NCBI GenBank assembly: GCA_963700255.1
Contig: CAVOWW010000004.1
Span: 28,950-92,949 of the forward strand
Direction: 5' to 3'
Source: UBA10649 sp963700255
Lineage (GTDB): Bacteria > Actinomycetota > Actinomycetes > S36-B12
Length of the DNA: 64,000 bases
Shown here: positions 10,223 through 19,642 of the stretch, piece after piece
Layout of the letters: each line of letters starts with the position of its first letter
Numbering within the stretch: position 1 is the stretch's first letter
Notes under the pieces: model-generated
What the model was told of the DNA's origin: nothing
Database searches by the model: none
Seen by the model: only the letters and a program-made list of their open reading frames with translations
Made by a program: the position numbers and the translations under genes

Positions 10223-12897
10223 ATGCTGAGTCGAGTGGTGCGCGCGTCGGTACTGGCCCTGTCCTCGGCTCTCGCCGTCGCCCTGCTCACAGGTCCTCCC
10301 GCCAGCGCGGCGGCCTGCCCGTCAGGCCAGGTCTGCATGACCGTGATCGTCGACGACCAGAACGGTTCCGTCCCCGCCGCAGGCAACACCCTCTACCTCA
10401 CCCTCTTCGGCGCCGGTCAGGCGACGCTGGTCCAGCCGGGCGGCGGCACCTTCAGCCTCGGCACGAGCGTGCCGATCTCACAGCTCGCCCTGGCGGCGGG
10501 CAGCTCGGTCGGGCAGTTCACCATCCAGACGCCCCAGTCCGCGCCGATCGCAAGCGGACGCCTGTACTTCTCCGAGGCAGACCTCGGCGGCAACCAGCCG
10601 CCCGCCAATGCGCCCTTCCGCTACGACTACGTCGAGTTCACGATCACCTACACCTCCACGACTGATGTGGCGACCGTGAACGGCGACGTGACCGGCATCG
10701 ACCAGGTCGGCATCCCGGCTCAGATGTCCTTCCAGGACAGCGCAGGCAACGTGCTCGACAACGCCGGGACGAGCAGCCCAGCGGTTCGCTCGATGGGCTG
10801 CTGGACGACATCCTCAGCACCATCACCACGAACGGGGCCAGCCTGAGTCCCGCGTGGGACGCCTCCACGATCGCCGTGCCCGTGCCCGGCACGACGCAGC
10901 GGATGAGGCTCGCCGGTCCGTCCAACATGCCCGCGGGCATCGCCGCCTATCCATCGATGCAGGAGTACGTGGCTAGCCTGGCTACGAAGACGGTGACGAT
11001 CTCCGGGTACTTCGGGGGAAACACCAAACCGCCCCTCGCCGCCACGTACTACGCCTACTCCGGCACGTTCGACTCGTCGGGCAACCTTGCGCTGTCGGGG
11101 ACGCTCACGAGCGACAAGGCGGGCGCGACGCCGAACCCCAGCTACGCGACCCCGCAGACGATCTACCTGCCCGCGCGCAGCCTGTTCGACACCATGGCGC
11201 CGAACAGCTGGTGGAGCGCCGACACCTGGGGCAGTCCCAAGGCCGGCTACGGCACCGGTTTCGGCGTGTACGCGCAGAACGGCCCGTACCAGCTGGGCGG
11301 AACCGCTCCGACGACCTTCGAGACCCGGCGCAGCTCCCCCGGCGGCTCACCGACCTCGGTGGTCTCATGGGCGCTGGATTCGTCGTACATCGGCAACGGC
11401 TCGGTGTACTTCTCCAGCGTCGGCAACGACATCTACGGGTGGATCTACGGAGACCTCGTCGCGAGCCTCGCGAACGGCTTCGTCGGGCCGCTCGGCTACG
11501 CCACCTCGGCGTGGAACACCAACGGAGATGCGACCGGAGCGCCGTACGCGGCCCCCCAGCACGCGTTCGCCGCCCTTTACCCGAAGGCAGTGCCCGCCTA
11601 CGCCGCATGGGACCTCTGGCAGCAGGCGGTCGCGACGACCTCGGACTCGTACGGCGTGTCCCTCGGCGACAGGTTCGCCTTCCAGGGAGCGAAGTCGACG
11701 AGCCCGGACATGTCCACCGCGCAGGACACCGGCATCATCGAGGTCACCCTGCTTCCCCAGGACGGATGCGGGCAGCCGGTCTCACTCGAGCCCAGCCCCC
11801 AGTCCCTCGTCCTGGACGTGGCCGGTAGCGACGGCCCGAGTGAGGTCGTCGTGCTGCCGCCCGCGCAGCAGCCGCCGACAGGTGTGTTCCAGGACTTCGT
11901 CACGCTGTCCGGCGTGGGCTTCACACCTTCGTCCTTCACGATCGACCGGGCGCTGCCTGACGGCCTCGAGTTCGACACCACCACCGGACTGGTCACGGGC
12001 AGCCCGACAGTCGCGACGGCGAAGACCATCTACACGATCACCGGCACGGACGGCCAGTCCAACGCGTCAGCATCCCTCGCCATCACCGCCGGCGACTGGG
12101 GCATCACTCCCACGGTCCAGAACGTCGATGCGGTCCGCGGTCAGGCGATCGCACCCACGGTGGCGTTCGACGCGACCGGGTTCGATGAGACGCCTGCCTA
12201 CTCCGTCGAGCCTCCGTTGCCCGCAGGCCTGAGCCTGGACCCGAGCACGGGCATCGTCAGCGGGATCGCCGGGAGGACGTCGCTGCCCACGCCGTACACC
12301 GTCACCGCGAGCACCACCGACCAGACAGCGAGCGCCTCGATCGTGATCGAGGTGACCGATGACTGGGCGATCCTCCCGGCGGCGCAGCTGATCGCAGGGA
12401 CAAGCGGCGAGCCCATCACCCCGAGCACCGCCTTCTCGATCCTCCCCCCGAGCGGTTCAGTCACGTCACTGGAGTTCGCGGTGACGCCCGACCTGCCCGA
12501 CGGCCTCGCGCTGGACCCGACGACCGGAGTGATCTCGGGCACCCCTGCACAGCAGCAGGGCACGTCGACCTACGCCATCACCGCGACGGGCACGGACCCG
12601 ACCACCGGACTGCCCACCTCCGCGCACGCCGCTGTTCAGGTCACGATCACCTCGGCCGCCCAGCCGACCCCGAGCCCCAGCTCGACCCCGACGGCAAGGC
12701 CCACACCCACGCCGACTCCCAGCCCCACGCCCACACCGAGCCCCACACCCACACCCAGCCCGACACCGACTCCCAGCCCCACACCCACACCCAGCCCCAC
12801 ACCGACTCCCAGCCCCACACCCACACCCACTGCCTGCCCGACCGGCACCATCCTGATCGTGACGGCGCTCGGGCCGCGGTGCGCCGAGATCGCCTGA
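10223..12897 (+). pseudogene. Large secreted protein: beta-1,3-glucanase-like N-part, Ig-like repeats, Pro/Thr/Ser tail (frame broken)
   Basis: Two open stretches, 10223-10846 and (from about 10741) to 12897, join into one ~890-residue protein if one C is restored near 10775. The first starts MLSRVVRASVLALSSALAVALLTG, a signal peptide ending near PASAA, with GGGAGGGG as ribosome site. Residues ~110-430 (SGRLYFSE..., DYVEFTITY..., GTGFGVYAQNGPYQLGG) faintly resemble GH64/thaumatin-like glucanases; this is inference only. Three He_PIG-type Ig repeats follow (LPDGLEFDTTTGLVTGSP, LPAGLSLDPSTGIVSG, LPDGLALDPTTGVISGTP), then a TPSPTPTP linker and a short Cys-containing end. The protein is exported and probably binds or cleaves a polysaccharide or cell wall. 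An authentic -1 frameshift is possible but a sequence error is likelier. Confidence 0.72.
12660..12835 (+). repeat. Proline/threonine/serine tandem repeat
   Basis: Degenerate tandem units of CCCACACCCACACCCAGC encode repeated TPTPSP in the secreted protein. Typical stiff wall-spanning linker; prone to replication slippage and assembly error. Confidence 0.85.
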
Positions 12898-13009
12898 CAC
12901 CCGTCCTCGTGGCGACCTGAATCCCCGACACGGCGGCATGGGACACGACATCATTCGTTGACGCGTCGTCGCACGCACAGCCCGCCCTTCAGAGAGCAAG
13001 AGGTCCGAC

Positions 13010-14095
13010 ATGCCGCACCAGGTCAAGGGAGTCATCGCGCGCACGCAGGGCGCACCCGTCGAGGTCGTGACGATCCTGGTTCCCGACCCGGGTCCCGGCG
13101 AGGCAGTGGTCCGGGTCCTCGCCTGCGGCGTGTGCCACACCGATCTGCACTACCGCGAGGGTGGCATCAGCCAGGACTTCCCCTTCCTGCTCGGCCATGA
13201 GGCCTCCGGCATCGTCGAGGAGGTCGGCGAAGGTGTCACCGACGTGGCACCGGGAGACTTCGTGATCCTCAACTGGCGTGCGGTGTGCGGCAACTGCCGG
13301 GCCTGCCTGCGCGGGCGGCCGCAGTACTGCTTCGCCACGCACAACGCCTCGCAGCGCATGCGCCTCGAGGACGGCACCGAGCTGTCTCCCGCCCTCGGGA
13401 TCGGGGCGTTCGTCGAGAAGACACTGGTCCACGCGGGCCAGTGCACCAAGGTCGATCCGGCAGCCGCACCTGCCGTGGCCGGCCTGCTGGGCTGCGGGGT
13501 CATGGCCGGCCTCGGTGCTGCCCTCAACACGGGTGGGGTCACTCGCGGCGACAGCGTCGCGGTCATCGGGTGCGGCGGCGTGGGAGCGGCGGCCGTGGCC
13601 GGGGCCAACCTCGCCGGGGCGACGCGGATCATCGCGATCGACGTCGACCCACGGAAGCTCGAGACGGCCACCAGCTTCGGTGCCACGCACACCGTGAACG
13701 CCCGTGACGTCGACGTCGTCGAGGCGATCCGCGAGCTGACGGGGGGCTTCGGTGCGGACGTGGTGATCGATGCCGTCGGCACTCCCCAGACCTGGACGCA
13801 GGCGTTCTACGCACGCGACCTCGCAGGCACCGCGGTGCTGGTGGGGGTGCCCACGCCGGACATGCGCATCGACCTGCCGCTCCTGGATGTCTTCGGCCGT
13901 GGCGGATCGCTGAAGTCCAGCTGGTACGGGGACTGCCTGCCCAGCCGGGACTTCCCCCTGCTGATCGACCTCTACCTCCAGGGGCGCCTGCCCCTCGAAC
14001 GCTTCGTGTCGGAGGAGATCGAGCTCGACTCTGTCGAGGCAGCCTTCACGAAGATGCATCACGGGGACGTCCTGCGATCCGTCGTGGTCCTGTGA
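13010..14095 (+). CDS. mscR: S-(hydroxymethyl)mycothiol dehydrogenase (mycothiol-dependent formaldehyde dehydrogenase)
   Basis: A 361-residue zinc alcohol dehydrogenase. Catalytic zinc ligands lie in GVCHTDLHYREGG and GHEASGIVEEVG; the structural zinc loop is CGNCRACLRGRPQYC; the NAD motif is GCGGVGAAAVAG. The sequence runs closely with the actinobacterial MscR group, which oxidises the adduct of formaldehyde and mycothiol and can also reduce S-nitrosomycothiol. The assignment is strengthened by the overlapping MBL-fold gene, the standard neighbour in mycothiol users. ATG at 13010 preceded by AGAGG. Confidence 0.92.
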   Translation: MPHQVKGVIARTQGAPVEVVTILVPDPGPGEAVVRVLACGVCHTDLHYREGGISQDFPFLLGHEASGIVEEVGEGVTDVAPGDFVILNWRAVCGNCRACLRGRPQYCFATHNASQRMRLEDGTELSPALGIGAFVEKTLVHAGQCTKVDPAAAPAVAGLLGCGVMAGLGAALNTGGVTRGDSVAVIGCGGVGAAAVAGANLAGATRIIAIDVDPRKLETATSFGATHTVNARDVDVVEAIRELTGGFGADVVIDAVGTPQTWTQAFYARDLAGTAVLVGVPTPDMRIDLPLLDVFGRGGSLKSSWYGDCLPSRDFPLLIDLYLQGRLPLERFVSEEIELDSVEAAFTKMHHGDVLRSVVVL

Positions 14096-14724
14096 TGTCG
14101 GCGCGCATCGACCATGCGGTGACGTCCGGCACGTTCTCGCTCGACGGCGAGACCTACGACGTCGACAACAACGTGTGGGTGGTCGGCAACGACGACGAGT
14201 GCATCGTCATCGATGCACCGCACGATGCCGACGCGATTCTCGACCTCGTGGCGGGCCGCCGAGTGGTCGCCATCGTGTGCACGCACGCTCATGACGACCA
14301 CGTGCGCATGGCACCGCAGGTAGCCGACGCGACGGGGGCACCCATGCTGCTGCACCCGGACGATGCTCCCGTGTGGATGCTCACGCACCCGGAGCGGCAG
14401 CCTGACGGGACCCTCGAGGACGGGCAGGTGCTCGAGGTGGGAGGCACCGAGATCCGCGTGATCCACACGCCGGGGCATGCTCCGGGCGGGTGCTGTCTCT
14501 ACGTCCCCGACCTCGGCGTCGTGTTCAGCGGCGACACCCTGTTCGCCGGCGGGCCGGGCGCGACGGGTCGCTCGTTCAGCGACTTCGCCACCCTGGTCGC
14601 GTCGATCCGAGCGGGCCTGCTGACGCTGCCGGACGAGACCGTCGTGCACACGGGCCACGGCGAGTCCACGACGATCGGTGACGCAGCGGCCCATATCGAC
14701 GAGTGGGAGGCGCGCGGCGCCTAG
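14092..14724 (+). CDS. MBL-fold metallo-hydrolase coupled to mscR
   Basis: A 210-residue metallo-beta-lactamase-fold hydrolase with THAHDDH metal motif, HTPGHAPGGCCLY, VFSGDTLFAGG and HTGHGE. It is glyoxalase-II-like. Because its ATG overlaps the mscR stop (ATGA), the likely substrate is S-formylmycothiol, the product of MscR, releasing formate and mycothiol; this is inference from context, not shown by the motifs. Cytosolic. Confidence 0.88.
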   Translation: MMSARIDHAVTSGTFSLDGETYDVDNNVWVVGNDDECIVIDAPHDADAILDLVAGRRVVAIVCTHAHDDHVRMAPQVADATGAPMLLHPDDAPVWMLTHPERQPDGTLEDGQVLEVGGTEIRVIHTPGHAPGGCCLYVPDLGVVFSGDTLFAGGPGATGRSFSDFATLVASIRAGLLTLPDETVVHTGHGESTTIGDAAAHIDEWEARGA

Positions 14725-14754
14725 CGCGGGGCGGTCCGGTGCCGGCGACTCGGG

Positions 14755-14925
14755 TCAGCCGATCGACTGCATCCCGAAACCGGTGGGCATGTACGTACCG
14801 ACTCGACCGCAGCGACGGCACTCGTCGTACCGCTCCCCAGCGTCGTTGTTCCTGATGACCCAGCTGTGAAACCCGAGCAGGCATCGAACGGAGCGACGCC
14901 GATGATCCGGAACGGTGGGTGGCAT
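14755..14925 (-). CDS. Small CxxC protein
   Basis: A 56-residue protein, MPPTVPDHRRRSVRCLLGFHSWV..., ending with ECRRCGRVGTYMPTGFG. The HxW and CxxC spacing resembles short actinobacterial zinc-ribbon-like proteins of unknown role. The start is chosen by a strong GGAGGTG six bases before the ATG; a much longer frame upstream has no such signal. Convergent with the MBL-fold gene. Confidence 0.6.
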   Translation of the reverse strand: MPPTVPDHRRRSVRCLLGFHSWVIRNNDAGERYDECRRCGRVGTYMPTGFGMQSIG

Positions 14926-15197
14926 GGTGGCACCTCCAGCCAGAAGTCCATGCGAAGGGGACGCCTTCAGTTTAGCCCCGCTAGCACATCGCATCAGCGC
15001 CCGCTTCGTGGGAGGTGCCCTTCGGTTCGCGGTGCGCGTCATCCCTTCCGCGAGCACCTCAGCGGAGATCCCGGGCCTGGCCCTGCCTTGCATCGCCCAT
15101 AACGTAGGCACCGTCTCGGGAGGGCTCGAGCACCCGGCGCCCGACGGGACGGTCCGTGTCGTCGCGGCGAGGTCGTGGCGCAAGAATGGGTCCGTCA

Positions 15198-15270
15198 GCG
15201 CCCGTAGCTCAACGGATAGAGCAACCGGTTTCTACCCGGTCGGTTGGGGGTTCGAGTCCCTCCGGGCGCA
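15198..15270 (+). tRNA. tRNA-Arg (anticodon TCT)
   Basis: A 73-base cloverleaf: acceptor GCGCCCG pairs with CGGGCGC, D stem GCTC/GAGC, anticodon stem ACCGG/CCGGT around loop TTTCTAC, T arm GGGGGTTCGAGTCCCTC, discriminator A. No encoded CCA. The 3' end is duplicated at 17106-17142, marking it as an integration site. Confidence 0.95.
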
Positions 15271-15272
15271 CT
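15236..15272 (+). repeat. attL-like direct repeat (3' end of tRNA-Arg)
   Basis: 37 bases from the anticodon-stem 3' strand through two bases past the tRNA, identical to 17106-17142. This is the form left by tyrosine-recombinase integration into a tRNA gene. Confidence 0.85.
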
Positions 15273-15284
15273 AATTGCGTGTTT

Positions 15285-15375
15285 GGTTCCGCCTGATGCG
15301 TGAGGTTGTGGCATCGTGCTGTCGGGTGACGTGGCTTCGCCTGATGCGTGACGGTGGCTTCGCCTGATCCGTGAC
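15285..15375 (+). repeat. Three 20-bp direct repeats beside attL
   Basis: Copies at 15285-15304, 15333-15352 and 15356-15375 share the core CGCCTGATGCGTGA (third copy has one change). Placement just inside the tRNA end suits integrase arm-type binding sites or excisionase sites. Confidence 0.6.
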
Positions 15376-15454
15376 ACTCCTGAGCATGCTTGTGGAGCCT
15401 GAGTGTCGTGGAGCAGAGGTGTCAGGCCGGACTTTTCGCACACAGCGACCGTTG

Positions 15455-15690
15455 CCAAGTAAGGTCCACTCCTTATGGATCATCGCTAGCCTGCCTGGAA
15501 CTCGTCGATGTTGAAGCCGTTGGCGAGATCCCATGGTCGATCAAGGCGACTGTGACGTGGCCACTGCTCGTGGCGGCGGGTGTCCTGGTGCCCGTGCGGT
15601 CCCGGCCGCGTGCATCGCCGGCCACGAGTTCGGTCACGTTCCGCGAGCAACGGGTACCGTCGCCTCGGTGAACGTCAGCTCGGACTGCGT
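15455..15690 (+). pseudogene. Decayed 5' fragment of a secreted-protein gene (duplicate of the 22.1-23.2 kb gene)
   Basis: Promoter and leader (ATCGCTAGCCTGCC, then GAGATCCCATGG) and the signal-peptide region (IKAT...LLVAAGVLVP) match the 5' end of the gene that starts at 23247 on the other strand. The frame shifts after the first codon and again near 15640, where GTVASVN continues the alignment to GTVVSVE. Similarity fades by about 15690. Dead remnant of a gene duplication. Confidence 0.65.
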
Positions 15691-16875
15691 GGCGACCGGT
15701 CCCAGTCGCCGTAGCGATGTCACTATGTGCATCGTGGACCTGTTGGGTGTCTCACCCTGCCGGTTGACAGTACGCACTTCACCGTCTGGCACGGCGTGTC
15801 CGTGGCATTCATTCGGTGCTTCCACCCCGCGGTGCCGCATCGATGACGCTTGCAATTGGCGGTGTCCCGATCGCCTCAGCCGGCGTCTGGCTCGAGCAGT
15901 GGCTTCGTCAGGGTAACCCGGACGGCGAGCCGGGCGAAGCAGTGACGGACAGACGTCACCCGGCGCGCTCGTAGGTGTAGTCGAACATGACCGTGCAGCC
16001 AGTCGGTTGCGAGTCGCGCCACCGTTTCAGCGAGCATGGGCCCTTGGCGAACCAGTCGAGGTCCGTGCCATCGCCCTCAGTTCCATCCCGGACCGTAGTC
16101 TGTCGTGCTCACCCCGGTGGATCGGTCACGGACGGGGGATACGTCGGACATGCGCGGTGTCGAGCTTGGCATCGGTGGCCAGCGTTGATGGTCGTCCTCC
16201 GGCGCCGGAAGCGGCTGGGGCGGTGCGCCAGCCCCGGCATGCGCAGTCGCGGTGGCGGGCTCCGCGAGCCCGGATCACAGCAGATCGCCACCGATCGGCG
16301 AGAGCCAGGTCGCGATGCGGAGTACCAGTCATGGCGTCCTCGCGTCTCCGGGAGCCGTGAGCGGAGAGTCTCGGGCAGCCGCGCCGCGACACAGTGACGT
16401 GAGCCTTCACCTGAGCGAACCGCCAGCGTGACCGCCAAGGTCACGGCTGGCGCCACCACCAGCATCGGACGTGCCGAGGCGCGATTGCACCGTTGCATCG
16501 AGTGGTGCTGAAGAGGGCAAAGGCCCCTCAGGGAGCCACGTCGTCCAACAGGGGGCACCACGACGGGTCCACTGGCCCGCTGAAGTCAATCGGGCGCAAC
16601 CTGACCGCCCTACCTTGGCGCGGCCAAGGGCGATCACGAGCACCCGTGGCGCTACGATGTGCACCGCGAGCAGGATCCCGCCGGGGAGGCTGCGGGAGGT
16701 GTACGGGTCGGCAATGCCGATGACCGAGCAGCAGTTGCGTGACTCCACCCGAAGAAGTGGCGATGGTCGCCTGCTGAAAGCGACTGCATCGGTCACGACA
16801 GGGGTCGAACGCACGGGCCGATCAGAACGGGCGCAAGAGGTTCACGCAATTTGCTGACGCGGCAACCCTGGTGGG

Positions 16876-16970
16876 ACTCCTCACTCGCTCGACCACGCCT
16901 ACGCCGCGCTGATGCTGGACGAGGGTGTGCCGATGCCTGTGCTGGCCGACAAGGCTGGGGCTGCCACCGC
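16876..16970 (+). pseudogene. Tyrosine recombinase C-terminal remnant
   Basis: The frame reads TPHSLDHAYAALMLDEGVP then MPVLADKAG, matching the TPHSLRHTFATLML...GVPLKVVSDRLGH box of phage-type integrases, but with the catalytic Arg replaced by Asp and no tyrosine following. Upstream in frame there is a stop at 16855. A dead integrase scrap, consistent with the flanking att repeats. Confidence 0.6.
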
Positions 16971-17105
16971 TGTGGAGCGTGTGCTCTTGGTAGGTAGCAA
17001 TCCGTGTAGCAGTACCTGCGAACGTCTCCTGACGCTACCCAATCGGTTCCCTGACGCTGAGAGGGCGGCCATCCGGGGACGTCGGGAACTCTTCAGATCG
17101 AGAAT

Positions 17106-17142
17106 CCGGTCGGTTGGGGGTTCGAGTCCCTCCGGGCGCACT
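17106..17142 (+). repeat. attR-like direct repeat of the tRNA-Arg 3' end
   Basis: Identical over 37 bases to 15236-15272. The preceding bases do not complete a tRNA, so this is the displaced copy made by integration. Confidence 0.85.
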
Positions 17143-17456
17143 CTCCTCGTGAACCCGTATCTCGTCCGGCTCGAGAACGAGTCCCGCGCCATGATGATTC
17201 TGTGCCCTAGATGCCCCGCAATAGCCCGGGAATGGCGGGCGGGTATCGCTTGCGACAACGCCGAGTGCATCGGCTGCCGATGTGAGTCCCGGATGCAAGT
17301 ACGTCGTGGGCAGGGTGTTCCTGAACGCGTTCTACGGCCCGGCGACTATCCCTGACAGTGGTTCGACACAGGAGACACCCCCACCATCACTGCCGGCCTT
17401 CCGACGAACGGCTCAGCCGCCACCTTCGGGGTTGGTGCCGCCGCATCGTCCGTCGG
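17143..17456. other. Spacer without recognisable gene
   Basis: Short frames only; none has a domain, ribosome site or partner. No hairpin terminator stands out. Confidence 0.5.
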
Positions 17457-18353
17457 TCAGCGGTCGGGGAGCTGGGCGTTGGCCGGCATCGGGGGGATCT
17501 CGGCTGGTATCGCCGCCTTGGCGGTCTCGTCGGTCGGGCTCACCAGCAGGTCCTCACACTCAGGACTGTCCCGAACGGCCAGGATCTGGTCCACGTACCG
17601 CCACGTCGTCGGACCCGCCTCGCCACCGGCGTTGTTGGTGACCTGGCTCCTCGTCGGCCACAGGTACGTCTCCCCCGGAGCCACCCGACCATACGTGGAG
17701 GCATCCCATGCACCGCTCCCACCGTTGTCGGACGATGCGATCTTGGCGGTGAAGAGGATCGTCTCGTCGGAGTTGTTGGTCACGCCCGCGGTCCACTCCA
17801 CCACGAACATGGCCGGGTCGTTCACCCCCTGGTCACTTCGGACATCAGTGTTGGCGACCGTGAGCGACGCCGGGGATACGGCACACTCCGCCGAGACTGG
17901 AATAGCGTCAGGGCCTGCCGCGGGAGCCTGCGCGGCGTCTGCCGCAGGCGCTGGCTGCCCGGCGGGAGCGGCAACTCCTCCGGACGTCGGTGTGGTGTCC
18001 TCGCCGCCAACGCGCCAGAACAGCAGCGCACCGGCGATGGCTGCGCTTCCCAGGAAGATCAGGATCGCGATGAGATAGGTGCGGTTGGCTCGACGACGCT
18101 GGGACCTGTAGTACTGGTCGTCGTAGACGCCATACGTGTAATCCGACTTCAGGTCTGGAGGAACGCTCTTGGGCACGTCCACGTCGATGGGGAACGGGTC
18201 GGCCTTCTCCTGCGCGTCGATCTGACTGAGCATCCTGCCGATTTCCATGCCCGCACCGGCACGGTCGTCGTCGGACAGCCCACCGGGGCCGCTCGGGCCG
18301 GAGCTCTCGGACGGGTTGAGCGGCTGTCCCTTGTCATTCGGATTCGTGGCCAT
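17457..18353 (-). CDS. Membrane-anchored protein, paralogue 1 of 3 in the accessory region
   Basis: A 298-residue protein with a charged, Pro/Gly/Ser-rich cytoplasmic N-terminus, one membrane helix at about residues 92-112 (TYLIAILIFLGSAAIAGALLF), an Ala/Pro linker (APAGQPAPAADAAQAPAAG), and an extracellular domain with three Cys resembling the DUF4352/Ig-like type (FVVEWTAGVTNNSDETILFTAKI). The beginning MATNPNDKGQPLNPSE is nearly repeated in the 18.5-kb gene. A GGAGGTG precedes the ATG; an upstream in-frame ATG (18377) gives MEVAWRWAM and is also conserved among the paralogues. No known function. Confidence 0.75.
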   Translation of the reverse strand: MATNPNDKGQPLNPSESSGPSGPGGLSDDDRAGAGMEIGRMLSQIDAQEKADPFPIDVDVPKSVPPDLKSDYTYGVYDDQYYRSQRRRANRTYLIAILIFLGSAAIAGALLFWRVGGEDTTPTSGGVAAPAGQPAPAADAAQAPAAGPDAIPVSAECAVSPASLTVANTDVRSDQGVNDPAMFVVEWTAGVTNNSDETILFTAKIASSDNGGSGAWDASTYGRVAPGETYLWPTRSQVTNNAGGEAGPTTWRYVDQILAVRDSPECEDLLVSPTDETAKAAIPAEIPPMPANAQLPDR

Positions 18354-18492
18354 CGCCCACCTCCACGCCACCTCCATGGTAGGCGTGCCCCGACCTGCCT
18401 CGCGCGGCACGACGTAGGTGCCGAAACGCCGAAACGCCCCAACTGCCGGGGAGCTGCGTCACCTGCGTACCCGGACGCAAGCTGCGCGCGAG

Positions 18493-19371
18493 TCACGGGG
18501 AGGGTGGTACCGGCAACTCCACAGCCTGCGCCTGCACCTTCGGGTCGTCGAGCAGCGGCACGCAAGCATCGCGGTTCTCGACCACGACCAGGCGGTCGAT
18601 GATGAGGGAGGCCTGCTCGGCCTTCTTGTCGTTCACGGTGAGGTCGCGGGAGCCGCTCTCATACTCAGTCCGGCCCGGGCTCACCCTCCGCTTGGTCCAC
18701 TCCTCAGTGATGATCTTGTCGTCCCGCGTGCTCGTGAAGTGCACGCCAACGACCACAGCCTCAGTGGTCTCGTTGGTGAAGGTGACGTCCCACACCTGCA
18801 TCATCAGGCCGGGCATGAACGCACTGGGCTCCACACGATCATTGTCGATGGCAACCTGGACCGTCGAGGCCGGCAGCACGCAGTCGGTGGTGGTCGTCGA
18901 TTCCGGAGCCGGCCTCGGTTCCTCGATCGACTTCGTCGGTTTCGGCTCGCCCGGTGCCGGATCGGCCCCGGCCTCAGCAGCGGGGTCCGGCGCGGCGGGG
19001 GCCGCAGGGAGTGCCGGAGCCACGCTCTGCCCGTCACGCCGAGTCATCGCGAAGCCGAGTACCGCGATGAACAGCACCACCAGCAACAACAGCCCAGGAA
19101 TGACCATCCACTTCAACACGTCGCCGCCGGTGCGTTCCCAGGTGCCTTGCGTGGAGCCGGCACTGGAAAGGATGTCCGTCTCGACCCCGGACAGAACGCG
19201 CGCTGCCTCGCGCTCCTCGTCGGACGGCGGGGTGTATCGAGGCTCCTCCGGCGTGGCCACCCAGATCAGCGTGTCGAGCTTGTTCTGGACCTCCATGGCT
19301 TGCGCGTCTCGCTCCCGAGCGGCCTCGGACGGGTCGAGCGGGCGACCGTCATCGTTCTGGTCAGTGGCCAT
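18493..19371 (-). CDS. Membrane-anchored protein, paralogue 2 of 3
   Basis: 292 residues. The order is as in the 17.5-kb gene: polar N-terminus (MATDQNDDGRPLDPSE), membrane helix at about 88-109 (WMVIPGLLLLVVLFIAVLGF), Ala/Pro/Glu-rich linker, and an outer domain with VWDVTFTNETTEAVVVGVHFTSTRDD and Cys at both ends. The last part is DUF4352-like in character (beta-rich, telokin-type). The leader from TACCAT to the ATG is almost identical to that of paralogue 1. Likely a surface-exposed sensor or binding protein; that is inference. Confidence 0.75.
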   Translation of the reverse strand: MATDQNDDGRPLDPSEAARERDAQAMEVQNKLDTLIWVATPEEPRYTPPSDEEREAARVLSGVETDILSSAGSTQGTWERTGGDVLKWMVIPGLLLLVVLFIAVLGFAMTRRDGQSVAPALPAAPAAPDPAAEAGADPAPGEPKPTKSIEEPRPAPESTTTTDCVLPASTVQVAIDNDRVEPSAFMPGLMMQVWDVTFTNETTEAVVVGVHFTSTRDDKIITEEWTKRRVSPGRTEYESGSRDLTVNDKKAEQASLIIDRLVVVENRDACVPLLDDPKVQAQAVELPVPPSP

Positions 19372-19498
19372 CACGCACCTCCACGCCACCTTCATGGTAC
19401 GTCGCCACGCCGAGTGACGGCGGACACCATGTCGGTGCGTGGGTTCTGGCGAGACCCGTACCACTCACCGCCGGGAGGGTGCCGGCAGCGGCAAGCGG

Positions 19499-19642
19499 GG
19501 ACGTGCCGTGGCGCATTCCACCCCGAGATCAGCCGGGCAACGGACCTGCGCTTGGCGCATGATCCGTCTTCGCCCGGCCGCACTGACAGCGATCTTGACA
19601 GCAGTGTTGCGATGTCGGTGGGTGTCGTTCATCGTCCACTGC
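19499..19642 (+). pseudogene. 5' remnant of a secreted-protein gene (duplicate of the 25.0-kb gene start)
   Basis: The upstream segment and first codons (ATG at 19559, MIRLRPAALTAILTAVL) match the promoter and signal-peptide start at 25005-25125 (MIRPRPTALTAV). Here the frame stops after 28 codons. It lies divergently beside paralogue 2, as the 25.0-kb gene does (at a distance) beside paralogue 3, pointing to a duplicated block. Confidence 0.55.

Larger units (their letters stand above)
15271..17105. other. Decayed integrated element between tRNA-Arg repeats
   Basis: No intact gene is seen in these 1.8 kb. Recognisable pieces are three 20-bp repeats next to the tRNA (15285-15375), a broken copy of the 22.1-kb secreted-protein gene with its promoter (about 15455-15690), and an integrase C-terminal scrap (16876-16970). 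The rest, about 15.7-16.85 kb, has frames of up to ~130 codons but none with a domain, good start signal or normal codon use. Codon composition is noticeably less GC-biased than the core genes. Confidence 0.7.

Noticed and set aside
8770..10389. A 539-residue minus-strand frame over the MFS gene
   Set aside because: Low-complexity Arg/Gly/Asp composition; the plus strand encodes a clear twelve-helix transporter.
12636..12851. Minus-strand frame coding repeated VGVGLGVG
   Set aside because: Mirror image of the TPSPTP repeat; no start signal or domain.
15285..15375. CRISPR array
   Set aside because: Only three repeats, unequal spacing (28 and 3 bases), no cas genes and no palindromic repeat.
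15987..16857. Genes in the decayed element (frames of 110-150 codons)
   Set aside because: No ribosome sites, no domains, high Arg/Ser/Pro composition and similar frames on both strands.
17106..17142. Possible second tRNA-Arg
   Set aside because: Only the 3' half is present; no acceptor 5' strand, D arm or anticodon loop.
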